Shown: positions 1 to 5,136, numbered from the stretch's first letter. The stretch is 6,069 nucleotides of DNA from a bacterium (GCA_028716025.1 JAQUQP010000120.1:1-6069); one strand, 5' to 3'. Made by a program: numbers and translations. Notes: generated by a model from the letters alone, not told the origin.

Positions 1-2
1 AA

Positions 3-1082
3 GCTTACAATTATGATCCTGTCGGCAATAGGAATCCACTTACTCAAACCTATGATGCTGGCAACCGTCTCCTGGATGATGGCACATACACCTACACCTA
101 TGACCATGATGGGAATATGGTCACAAAACAAAATAAGACGACCTTAGAGACAACGACCTATACCTATAACTCCGAAGATCAACTGATAGGGGTAGTTACA
201 CCAGCGCAAACCATATCCTACAAGTACGACGCTCTTGGCAGGAGAATAGAGAAGAACGTAGGGGGAGCGATCACCAGATACATCTACGATGGTGAAGATA
301 TTATCCAGGAGTTGGACAATAACAACCAAGTTGTTGTCACCTACACGTATGGGCCATCAATTGACGAGCCAATTGCCCTTGACAAAGCTGGGCAGAGATA
401 CTATTATATCTCTGATGGTTTAGGAAGTATTACGGCCCTCGTTTATCAGAACGGAAATATTGCTCAGACTTACAGATACGACAGCTTTGGTAATATCAGT
501 TCAACTGGTTCTTTGAGTCAGCCTTATACCTACACCGGCAGAGAATACGACTCCGAAACCGGGCTGTACTACTACCGGGCGCGCTATATGGATCCCAAAA
601 CTGGCAGATTCTTACAACAAGACCCGATTTGGAGCAAAAACCTTTATCCCTATGTTAGAAACAATCCGCTTAATTTAATAGATCCCTATGGTCTATGGTT
701 TATTGACATCAATTTTACCGGGGGAAAAGGGGGGACAGCTGGAGTGCAGATTGGACCAGCGGGAATCTATCCATATGGAGGAGTAGGTTACGGGCAAGGT
801 GGTGGAGTTTCTGTAACCTTGAACAGAGGAAATCCGTCATCTGGATTAGCTGTAACTGCAACTGGCAGCGGTGGCACTGGAGTATTGGGAGCTAATATAT
901 CAGGTAGCTATACTTGTGATGAAGGGCTGTCCGGTAGTGTAGGCGCGGGATGGGGTGTTGGTGCAGGATGGGCCGTAACGGCTACTTATACATATCCCTT
1001 AATGATACTGAAACATGGGGATACATCTTATAGAGCTGTGTGGGGTGGTCATGACTTATTTGAATTCGAATGGTTTTGGTGA
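3..1082 (+). CDS. RHS/YD-repeat protein, C-terminal part (5' end outside window)
   Basis: The frame is open from position 3, upstream of any start codon, and the earliest residues are already YD repeats (YNYDPVGNR, YDAGNRLL, YTYDHDGNM). This is therefore the 3' end of a much larger gene: 359 residues are visible. Further repeats follow (YDALGRRIEK), then the RHS-associated core: ISDGLGSITAL, YRYDSFGNI, YTGREYDSETGLYYYRARYM, GRFLQQDPI and the closing NPLNLIDPYG near 681-692. In known RHS/polymorphic toxins the repeats form a shell around a C-terminal effector released after this core. Here the last 128 residues (from about 696) are a variable domain rich in Gly, Ser, Thr and aromatic residues, with no nuclease or deaminase motif that I recognise. 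Family assignment is firm; toxin activity is inference. A small membrane-protein ORF overlaps the 3' end. Confidence 0.93.
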   Translation, partial: AYNYDPVGNRNPLTQTYDAGNRLLDDGTYTYTYDHDGNMVTKQNKTTLETTTYTYNSEDQLIGVVTPAQTISYKYDALGRRIEKNVGGAITRYIYDGEDIIQELDNNNQVVVTYTYGPSIDEPIALDKAGQRYYYISDGLGSITALVYQNGNIAQTYRYDSFGNISSTGSLSQPYTYTGREYDSETGLYYYRARYMDPKTGRFLQQDPIWSKNLYPYVRNNPLNLIDPYGLWFIDINFTGGKGGTAGVQIGPAGIYPYGGVGYGQGGGVSVTLNRGNPSSGLAVTATGSGGTGVLGANISGSYTCDEGLSGSVGAGWGVGAGWAVTATYTYPLMILKHGDTSYRAVWGGHDLFEFEWFW

Positions 1083-1305
1083 GCTTATTTTTGGAATAGG
1101 ATCTATTATTGCCGGGATACTATTCATTGTTAGACGAAAGAGAATAGTTGATCATATTCTATCGTCTCATAAAGCATTTTGGAAAAAAGAAATTTCCCCG
1201 TCAAGTAAGTCAATAACTGCTATTTATGTTTTTATCTATTTTGTAGGCATAACGATTTTTCTTGGGGGCATAACAAAAGTTTACAATCATCTTTTCTTTA
1301 AATAA
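1051..1305 (+). CDS. Small two-TM membrane protein, candidate immunity protein of the RHS tip
   Basis: An 84-residue ORF overlapping the last 32 bases of the RHS gene in another frame. I chose ATG 1051 because GGGGTGG lies 5 nt or less upstream (1042-1048). An in-frame ATG at 1015 would add 12 residues but has no ribosome binding site. Two hydrophobic segments are visible, about residues 9-27 (GELIFGIGSIIAGILFIV) and 56-75 (AIYVFIYFVGITIFLGGI). They are separated by a basic loop (RRKR, HKAFWKK), so the positive-inside rule puts the loop in the cytoplasm and both ends outside. I recognise no family. Position directly behind a polymorphic-toxin tip is where immunity genes usually sit, and membrane immunity proteins are typical against toxins that attack membranes. 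This role is inferred from position only. Confidence 0.6.
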   Translation: MTYLNSNGFGELIFGIGSIIAGILFIVRRKRIVDHILSSHKAFWKKEISPSSKSITAIYVFIYFVGITIFLGGITKVYNHLFFK

Positions 1306-1325
1306 TTTTATCATCTCATCACCTC

Positions 1326-1386
1326 CTGTTCACGCTCGCCTTGCTCGCTTCGCCGTCGCTAATGCTCCGTCGTTCCGATCGGGAAG
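1326..1386. other. GC-rich low-complexity block
   Basis: An abruptly GC-rich stretch with CGCTCGCC, GCTCGCTTCGCC and GTCGCT variants, ending in the near-palindrome TCCGATCGGGA. It sits between the small membrane-protein ORF and the left inverted repeat of the following element. No coding or RNA function is evident. It may be a remnant of an older insertion or an extragenic repeat family. Confidence 0.3.
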
Positions 1387-1413
1387 TAAGGGGACAGAGT
1401 CAGGTAATAAGGT
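1387..1413 (+). repeat. Left inverted repeat of the element
   Basis: This is the 27-base arm beginning TAAGGGGACAGAGTCAGG. It matches the reverse complement of 1689-1715 at 26 of 27 positions. Just outside it the bases CGGGA also recur, slightly offset, in the reverse complement of the other flank (around 1716-1721), so the symmetry may extend a little further. Confidence 0.9.
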
Positions 1414-1430
1414 ATTGATATCAATAGATT

Positions 1431-1461
1431 AGGACACCTTAGCGGTGTCCTTTTTCTTTTT
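1431..1461 (+). terminator. Rho-independent terminator inside the element
   Basis: A perfect 8-bp stem AGGACACC / GGTGTCCT with a 5-nt loop (TTAGC) is followed at once by TTTTCTTTTT. It could end transcripts coming from the RHS region and the small membrane-protein ORF about 125 nt upstream. Because it lies between the element's inverted ends, it may have been brought in with the insertion. Confidence 0.75.
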
Positions 1462-1469
1462 GTTCTTAC

Positions 1470-1674
1470 GACATCAACCGCAACTTGTCCATGATCGTCA
1501 TTCTCAACGGAGCGCAGATCAAGCTGTATAACAATCCGGCTAATATGGTAGAGAAGCTGGGATCTAGATAGAATTGTCAAGCGGGTCTGTGCAATTATGG
1601 ATACTAAGCAAGAAGATATCTACCAGCATGGGCGGATAGATAAAATCTCCCAGGCGAGGAGAGGAGATCGCTAA
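1470..1674 (+). pseudogene. Remnant of REP-associated (Y1) transposase, C-terminal end
   Basis: Two short reading frames meet around 1551-1571. The first, ending at TAG 1569-1571, reads DINRNLSMIVILNGAQ and then YNNPANMVEKLGSR; I do not recognise it. The second, open from about 1552 to TAA 1672-1674, reads WDLDRIVKRVCAIMD, then EDIYQHGRIDKISQARR. The pattern LD-x-(I/L)-(I/V)-x-x-V-C, then E-(D/E)-(I/L), then G-(R/K), then (I/V)-S-x-A-R matches my recollection of the DnaA-like helical tail of REP-associated tyrosine transposases. No start codon with a ribosome binding site or full domain survives, and the catalytic HUH and Tyr region is absent. The remnant is too short to be certain. Confidence 0.45.
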
Positions 1675-1688
1675 GAAAAACAACTATA

Positions 1689-1715
1689 ACCTTATTGCCT
1701 GACTCTGTCCCCTTA
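1689..1715 (-). repeat. Right inverted repeat of the element
   Basis: This is the inverted partner of 1387-1413, with the core CCTGACTCTGTCCCC on the + strand. The pair is separated by 275 bases and defines the limits of the element. Confidence 0.9.
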
Positions 1716-1744
1716 GTCCCGTAAGGTTAAAATTTAAAAATTAG

Positions 1745-1772
1745 TTGACTTTGAGAGGTGAAATTGTATAAA
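1745..1772 (+). promoter_or_regulatory. Sigma70-type promoter of the FIST gene
   Basis: -35 TTGACT (1745-1750), 16-nt spacer, -10 TATAAA (1767-1772). Predicted transcription start is near 1779, giving a leader of about 28 nt before ATG 1807. It lies just outside the right end of the inverted-repeat element. The 11-mer TTGACTTTGAG recurs at the nitroreductase promoter. Confidence 0.65.
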
Positions 1773-1806
1773 AGATTGAAGAAAACCATTGAAGCAGGAG
1801 GCAATA

Positions 1807-3033
1807 ATGGATTCTAATATTAGTATCGGATCAGGATACAGCACTAATAGTGATCCGATATTGGCAATTAGAGAGGCCTTAGCAAAAACCAAACAAAGCT
1901 TAGATACCAACACAATAGATTATGTCTATATGTTGGCTACGGTTGAATATGATTGCGAGAAACTTGTTAAAGAGATCAGTTCTCTATTACCGGCTGAGAC
2001 AAAAATACACGGCATTACTTCCTGCGGTGGTGTAGCCATAAATAATGGTTTTATTAAAGGGCCGGCGATCGCGCTGCTGGCGATCTCTTCACCAAAGATA
2101 CGATTTGGCGTAGGGGTGAGCGAGATCAGAAATGCTGAACAAGTTCGGTCTGCGGGGGCAGTAGCAGTGGCTGCCGCTATACAAGCGGCCAATGGTTCAG
2201 GCAAGCCGACAGCTATTATTATGAGTTCTTTCCCTGGTAATGAAGAAGATATTATAACTGGTATAGAAGATGTTGTCGGAGAAGGAGTCATGATAGTTGG
2301 TGGCACTGCGGCTGATAATACCGTAGAAGGCAAATGGAAACAATTCAGCAGAGACCATACCTATCAGAAAGCCGTGGTGATCACGGTTATCTATTCGCAA
2401 TTAAAAATAGGGATCTCTTTCCAAAGTGGTTGTTTGCCCACAGAGAGAAAAGCAAAGGTGACCAGAGCCAAAGACAGAGTGATCTATGAATTGGATGGCC
2501 GTCCAGCCGGGGTTGTATATAATGAATGGCTGGGAGGAGCGCTGGAAGATAAAATGAAGAATGGCGGAAGTATTTTATTGGCAACGGCATTTACTCCTAT
2601 CGGAAGGCCGATATTAAAGATGGATAATAAACAAGACATCTATCTTCTATCTCATCCGGCGGAAATCAATCCCGTTGACAAAGCTCTTTCCGTTTTCAGC
2701 CGTATCAATGAGGGGGATACGATATACTTGATGCGCGGGACCAAAGTAGCCTTGATCCTACGGGCCGGGATCGTTACCCAGCATGCTATTCTTAACGGTC
2801 ATTTTACTTTCAATCATGTAGCCGGAGCATTACTTACGTACTGTGCCGGATGTATGCTTGCCGTAGGGGATGATATGTCTAAAGCGACAACTGAAGTCAA
2901 TAAAAACTTGATGGACAAACCTTTTATTGGCGGATTTACGTATGGAGAACAGGGTTGCTTTGTTGATAAAAAAAGCCGGCACGGGAATCTGATGATCTCT
3001 ATGCTGGTCTTTTCCGATGAAGAAATAAAATAA
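1807..3033 (+). CDS. FIST N and FIST C domain sensor protein
   Basis: This is a 408-residue protein. I start at ATG 1807 because AGGAGG (1796-1801) lies 5 nt upstream; the in-frame TTG at 1789 would place this site inside the coding region. The N-terminal half has FIST_N features: YVYMLATVEYD (about 39-49), HGITSCGGV (68-76) and GGTAADN (165-171). The C-terminal half has the FIST_C signature PFIGGFTYGEQGCF followed by HGN and a hydrophobic strand (about 372-402). FIST domains are predicted small-ligand sensors, proposed to bind amino acids, and are often attached to signalling modules. Here nothing is fused: there is no kinase, GGDEF or chemoreceptor part, and no signal peptide or membrane segment, so it is probably a cytoplasmic stand-alone sensor. 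Its ligand and partner cannot be read from the sequence. It appears monocistronic, with its own promoter. Confidence 0.92.
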   Translation: MDSNISIGSGYSTNSDPILAIREALAKTKQSLDTNTIDYVYMLATVEYDCEKLVKEISSLLPAETKIHGITSCGGVAINNGFIKGPAIALLAISSPKIRFGVGVSEIRNAEQVRSAGAVAVAAAIQAANGSGKPTAIIMSSFPGNEEDIITGIEDVVGEGVMIVGGTAADNTVEGKWKQFSRDHTYQKAVVITVIYSQLKIGISFQSGCLPTERKAKVTRAKDRVIYELDGRPAGVVYNEWLGGALEDKMKNGGSILLATAFTPIGRPILKMDNKQDIYLLSHPAEINPVDKALSVFSRINEGDTIYLMRGTKVALILRAGIVTQHAILNGHFTFNHVAGALLTYCAGCMLAVGDDMSKATTEVNKNLMDKPFIGGFTYGEQGCFVDKKSRHGNLMISMLVFSDEEIK

Positions 3034-3081
3034 GGACGCCTTAGTAGCGGAGTTGAAATAGGGGAAAAGTGCAGAATTGGA

Positions 3082-3110
3082 TTGACAGGGATTGGGTAGA
3101 GGAGTATAAA
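3082..3110 (+). promoter_or_regulatory. Near-consensus promoter of the Spy-like gene
   Basis: -35 TTGACA (3082-3087), a 17-nt spacer, and -10 TATAAA (3105-3110). The expected start is near 3117, about 35 nt before GTG 3153. The 12-mer GGAGTATAAAAA spanning the -10 (3101-3112) is repeated exactly at 4259-4270 in the nitroreductase promoter. Confidence 0.75.
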
Positions 3111-3152
3111 AACAATAGTTTTTAAAAAGAAAAACCAAAAGGAGGAAGTCGC

Positions 3153-3572
3153 GTGAAAAAAATAATGGTAGTGGCAGGGATTTGCTTATTTATTTTGAGT
3201 GCGGGAGTGGTGTTGGCTGAAAGTACAAAGAAAGAATCCCAACCAGCTCCGGTAATGAATACGGAAACGAAAGTAAACTGGCAGGATAAGATACTCGATA
3301 AAATGACCGCAGACCTTGGTCTAACCCCGGCGCAAAGGGACAAAGTAGCGGTAATAATTAGTGAAAGTGAAGCACAAGGCAAAGCGCTTATGGATAAGAT
3401 GAGAGAAGAAATGAAAGCGCTTCGCGTAGCCAGCGAGCAAAAGTTAAAAGCAGTATTAACCAAAGAGCAAATCCAGAAGTATGACCAATTAGCCCAGGGA
3501 CCGCAACTAAAAATGGATGAGGTAAAGGGAAAGGGAGGAAAAGTACCGGAAGAAAAGCCGAAAGGGAAATAA
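3153..3572 (+). CDS. Secreted LTxxQ-motif protein, Spy/CpxP/ZraP-like
   Basis: This is a 139-residue protein starting at GTG 3153, with AAAAGGAGG (3137-3145) 7 nt upstream. Residues 1-22 are a typical signal peptide: MKK, a hydrophobic core, then VLA before the likely cleavage after Ala22. The mature part is highly charged and helical. It has the two motifs that define the Spy/CpxP superfamily, LTPAQ (57-61) and LTKEQ (102-106), separated by a long helix with many Glu/Lys/Met residues. Family members are periplasmic, dimeric, cradle-shaped proteins that chaperone unfolded proteins, sense envelope stress or bind metals (ZraP type). The spacing and size fit. A Lys/Gly/Pro-rich tail (about 125-139) is probably disordered. 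No His/Cys metal-binding cluster is visible, so I favour a chaperone or sensor role over a metal-binding one. It lies directly upstream of an ArsR-type regulator but has its own promoter. Confidence 0.82.
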   Translation: MKKIMVVAGICLFILSAGVVLAESTKKESQPAPVMNTETKVNWQDKILDKMTADLGLTPAQRDKVAVIISESEAQGKALMDKMREEMKALRVASEQKLKAVLTKEQIQKYDQLAQGPQLKMDEVKGKGGKVPEEKPKGK

Positions 3573-3576
3573 ATAC

Positions 3577-3605
3577 TTGACAAAATTTTAAAATTATGTT
3601 ATTTT
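3577..3605 (+). promoter_or_regulatory. Promoter of the ArsR-type gene, apparently giving a leaderless mRNA
   Basis: -35 TTGACA (3577-3582), a 17-nt spacer, and -10 TATTTT (3600-3605). The expected transcription start (about 3611-3613) coincides with ATG 3612. There is no Shine-Dalgarno-like sequence in front of that ATG, unlike every other gene here. The -35 begins only 5 nt after the stop codon of the preceding gene. The -10 is a weaker match (TATxxT) than the -35. Confidence 0.6.
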
Positions 3606-3606
3606 A
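3589..3606. promoter_or_regulatory. Candidate ArsR autorepression operator
   Basis: Inverted repeat TAAAAT-TATGTT-ATTTTA, with perfect 6-bp arms, covers the -10 region. ArsR-family repressors bind AT-rich inverted repeats at such positions and commonly repress themselves. The surrounding sequence is very AT-rich, so a chance palindrome is possible. Confidence 0.4.
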
Positions 3607-3611
3607 CTGTT

Positions 3612-3947
3612 ATGGAACTATCAAACTATGTGAAATTATTCAAAGCCTTATCTAACGAACAGCGGCTTAAAATATTTATTATGATTTACAAAAGTTGTTG
3701 TTCAAAGGATAGTAATGGCAGTTCAGAATTCCAGGTAGAAAATAAATCCTTTTGCCCTATGGCAGGAGTTATAGAAAAAGCTTTTACCAAAGTGTGCGGA
3801 TGTATGGATCTCTCAAGATCGACAGTTTCTCATCATTTCAAAGAACTTCAAAATGCAGGACTTATTAACTGTGAGCGGGATGGACAAATGTATCGCTGCA
3901 AGGTTAATATGGAAGCAGTCAATGCTATTAGGGATTTTGTGAAGTAA
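3612..3947 (+). CDS. ArsR-family winged-helix repressor, cysteine-rich
   Basis: This is a 111-residue protein. The N-terminal helix KLFKALSNEQRLKIF and the recognition region CMDLSRSTVSHHFKELQNAG (about 64-83), followed by the wing (LINCERDGQMYRCKV), are the classic ArsR/SmtB fold. It has seven cysteines: 29, 30, 48, 62, 64, 87 and 96. The pair C62-x-C64 sits just before the DNA-reading helix, where the As(III)-sensing ELCxC motif lies in ArsR proteins. An insertion between the first helices (about 28-60) carries the CC pair and FCPM and is longer than in minimal ArsR proteins. Cys-ligated sensing of a thiophilic metal(loid) or of thiol redox state is a reasonable inference; the ligand is unknown. 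No terminator separates it from the Cys-rich small ORF 61 nt downstream, so the two are probably co-transcribed. Confidence 0.88.
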   Translation: MELSNYVKLFKALSNEQRLKIFIMIYKSCCSKDSNGSSEFQVENKSFCPMAGVIEKAFTKVCGCMDLSRSTVSHHFKELQNAGLINCERDGQMYRCKVNMEAVNAIRDFVK

Positions 3948-3955
3948 TATTTTTT

Positions 3956-3991
3956 TGTCTTTATAGTTCGATTGTGGTGAAACAATAGACA
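3956..3991. promoter_or_regulatory. Nested inverted repeat in the ArsR / small-protein gap
   Basis: An outer pair TGTCT (3956-3960) / AGACA (3987-3991) encloses an inner pair ATTGT (3971-3975) / ACAAT (3982-3986) with a 6-nt loop. It stands just before the strong ribosome binding site of the small Cys-rich ORF. It could be an mRNA leader hairpin or a second operator. The arms are short and asymmetrically spaced, so support is modest. Confidence 0.3.
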
Positions 3992-4008
3992 GAAAGGAGG
4001 TGATTGAA

Positions 4009-4179
4009 ATGTTTAACTGTAACGGTAAGGATTGCCTGTCTTTTTGCGAACAGCTTGATTGCAAAGCCAAAGAAACGGCAAAAGGCATTCAAGTGGAAAT
4101 AAACGCAAAAGATCCTTCTAAAACAGAATCATTGAAAGCGTTAATAAAAGCTCTTCATGATTTCTGTGGATGCGTCTAG
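4009..4179 (+). CDS. 56-residue cysteine-rich protein of unknown family
   Basis: A short ORF with one of the strongest ribosome binding sites in the window: AAAGGAGGTGATT (3993-4005), with its GGAGG core 9 nt before ATG 4009. Six cysteines occur in 56 residues: C4, C9, C13 and C18 in an N-terminal cluster (MFNCNGKDCLSFCEQLDC), and C53 and C55 in the C-terminal DFCGCV. A charged middle part (KETAKGIQVEINAKDPSK) and a predicted helix (SLKALIKALHDF) lie between. There is no signal peptide, so it is expected in the cytoplasm. The cysteine spacing suggests metal or Fe-S/thiol binding, but it is neither a canonical ferredoxin nor a metallothionein that I recognise. The upstream ArsR also carries CGC, and co-transcription suggests this small protein buffers, delivers or presents the ligand which the repressor senses. 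Coding status is well supported; function is unknown. Confidence 0.75.
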   Translation: MFNCNGKDCLSFCEQLDCKAKETAKGIQVEINAKDPSKTESLKALIKALHDFCGCV

Positions 4180-4188
4180 ATTTAGCAA

Positions 4189-4236
4189 TGTCGGGAAGTG
4201 GGCCCGCTTCCCGGCATCTCGATACTAACGTTTTTT
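4189..4236 (+). terminator. Long GC-rich hairpin after the Cys-rich ORF, probable terminator
   Basis: A near-perfect 14-bp inverted repeat (4189-4202 / 4203-4216) is centred on GGGCCC, with arms containing CGGGAAG / CTTCCCG and two G-T type mismatches that can pair as G-U in RNA. The T-run TTTTTT (4231-4236) starts 14 nt after the stem, farther than in a canonical terminator, so termination efficiency is uncertain. The hairpin may also protect the 3' end of the upstream mRNA. Confidence 0.5.
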
Positions 4237-4238
4237 GT

Positions 4239-4268
4239 TTGACTTTGAGCGAAATAAAGGAGTATAAA
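4239..4268 (+). promoter_or_regulatory. Promoter of the ferredoxin-nitroreductase gene
   Basis: -35 TTGACT (4239-4244), an 18-nt spacer, and -10 TATAAA (4263-4268). The start is expected near 4275, about 20 nt before ATG 4295. Its -35 segment (TTGACTTTGAG) is identical to that of the FIST promoter, and its -10 segment (GGAGTATAAAAA) to that of the Spy-like promoter. Confidence 0.65.
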
Positions 4269-4294
4269 AAAAATAATGAGAGTAGGGGCGCTAA

Positions 4295-5119
4295 ATGAGC
4301 GAAACAGTTTTTGACCAGAAGCTTTGTGTTAAATGCGATATATGCAGTGAAGTCTGCCCTGTAGGGATTATTGATAAACCAAATGCAGCGGCCTATCCGG
4401 TAATTGCTGACGCCAGCAAGGCGAATTGCATCCAATGCGGGCAATGTGAAGTGTTCTGCCCTTATGAGGCGGTAGAGGTAAAAGGCGCTGAACTGCAAAA
4501 AGCAGCCAAATCCCAAAGACAACCAGCCATAACGCCGGAACAGATCGCGTTCTATTTTTCCATGAGGCGATCCATTCGCCGCTACAAACAACAACCGGTT
4601 GACCGGCAAACACTGGAACAGATATTGGATATAGTAAGATTTGCCCCATCAGGCGTCAACCACCAACCGCTTAGCTGGATCGTCATTTATTCTACCGCAG
4701 AGCTAAAAAAACTTACTGGCATGGTCATTGATGTCATGCGCCAACTGGTCAAAGATAAATCTCCTATAGCATCAATGATGGGTTTCCAGAATATGGTATC
4801 TGCCTGGGAGAATGGCGGAGATTTTGTCTGCAGGCATGCCCCTCATTTGCTGATCGCGCATGCCCGCAAGGACAACAGGATAGCACCGATTGATGCCACA
4901 ATTGCCTTAGCGCATTTTGAACTGGCAGCCCCGGCTTTTGGTTTAGGCGCCTGCTGGGCAGGGTACTTTAGCATAGTTGCCAACCTGTCCCCGGTCATAC
5001 GCAAAGCCGCGGGAATTCCTGATGATCATGTCCAACTGGGCTCCATGCTGGCAGGATATCCGCAATACATTCCCCAGCGCATTCCAAAGCGCAAACAAGC
5101 TTCCATAACCTGGAAATAG
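4295..5119 (+). CDS. Fusion of 2x[4Fe-4S] ferredoxin and FMN nitroreductase
   Basis: This is a 274-residue protein starting at ATG 4295, with AGGGG (4284-4288) 6 nt upstream. Residues 8-60 hold two complete [4Fe-4S] motifs: C11-x2-C14-x2-C17-x3-C21-P and C45-x2-C48-x2-C51-x3-C55-P. From about 87 the nitroreductase fold begins: RRSIRRY (91-97) and FAPSGVNHQP (116-125) are typical FMN-phosphate and ring contacts, and AGYP followed by Arg/Lys-rich residues (about 253-267) is the usual C-terminal signature. The family transfers electrons through FMN to nitro compounds, quinones or other organic acceptors. The attached ferredoxin implies electrons from reduced ferredoxin or another low-potential donor instead of NAD(P)H directly. 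Such fusions are common in anaerobes. The natural substrate cannot be inferred. There is no signal peptide, so it is cytoplasmic and probably monocistronic, with its own promoter and terminator. Confidence 0.93.
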   Translation: MSETVFDQKLCVKCDICSEVCPVGIIDKPNAAAYPVIADASKANCIQCGQCEVFCPYEAVEVKGAELQKAAKSQRQPAITPEQIAFYFSMRRSIRRYKQQPVDRQTLEQILDIVRFAPSGVNHQPLSWIVIYSTAELKKLTGMVIDVMRQLVKDKSPIASMMGFQNMVSAWENGGDFVCRHAPHLLIAHARKDNRIAPIDATIALAHFELAAPAFGLGACWAGYFSIVANLSPVIRKAAGIPDDHVQLGSMLAGYPQYIPQRIPKRKQASITWK

Positions 5120-5136
5120 CTCTCGTTCGCCGGCTC

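Larger units (their letters stand above)
1387..1715. mobile_element. Decayed transposase-derived element with 27-bp inverted ends
   Basis: The left end (1387-1413) and right end (1689-1715) are inverted copies of each other over 27 bases with a single mismatch (T1405 against the complement of 1697). The core motif is GGGGACAGAGTCAGG. Between them lie a hairpin with a T-run (1431-1461) and frameshifted coding remnants resembling the C-terminal part of a REP-associated Y1 transposase. The size of about 330 bp and the absence of an intact transposase gene fit a non-autonomous, MITE- or REPIN-like derivative. I see no clear target-site duplication. The inverted repeat is directly visible; the assignment to a Y1/RAYT source is inference from the remnant. 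Confidence 0.7.

Noticed and set aside
1015..1050. N-terminal extension of the small membrane protein from ATG 1015
   Set aside because: There is no ribosome binding site before 1015, while ATG 1051 has GGGGTGG close upstream.
1300..1330. AGGAGGTGATGAGATG on the minus strand as a gene start
   Set aside because: The site is good, but the frame stops after about 30 codons inside the antisense of the small membrane-protein ORF and shows no protein features.
1359..1580. 73-codon open frame on the minus strand
   Set aside because: It crosses the left inverted repeat and the terminator of the decayed element; the opposite strand holds the transposase-like remnant.
1789..1806. TTG start for the FIST protein
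   Set aside because: The AGGAGG at 1796-1801 is ideally spaced for ATG 1807 and would lie inside the coding region if TTG were used.
1926..2333. 135-codon open frame on the minus strand
   Set aside because: It is fully antisense to the FIST gene, its product is low-complexity Ala/Ile/Pro/Ser, and it has no ribosome binding site or family resemblance. It is a shadow of codon bias.
3031..3043. TAAGG-ACG-CCTTA palindrome at the end of the FIST gene as a terminator
   Set aside because: It is only 5 bp with a 3-nt loop, and there is no T-run on the + strand. The T-rich tail is on the minus strand, where there is no gene to terminate.
3122..3583. 153-codon open frame on the minus strand
   Set aside because: It is antisense to the Spy-like gene, whose signal peptide, LTxxQ motifs, promoter and ribosome binding site are convincing. 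The product is Phe/Ser-rich without motifs.
4118..4609. 163-codon open frame on the minus strand
   Set aside because: It would run through the terminator hairpin, the nitroreductase promoter and the ferredoxin motifs, and no family is recognisable.
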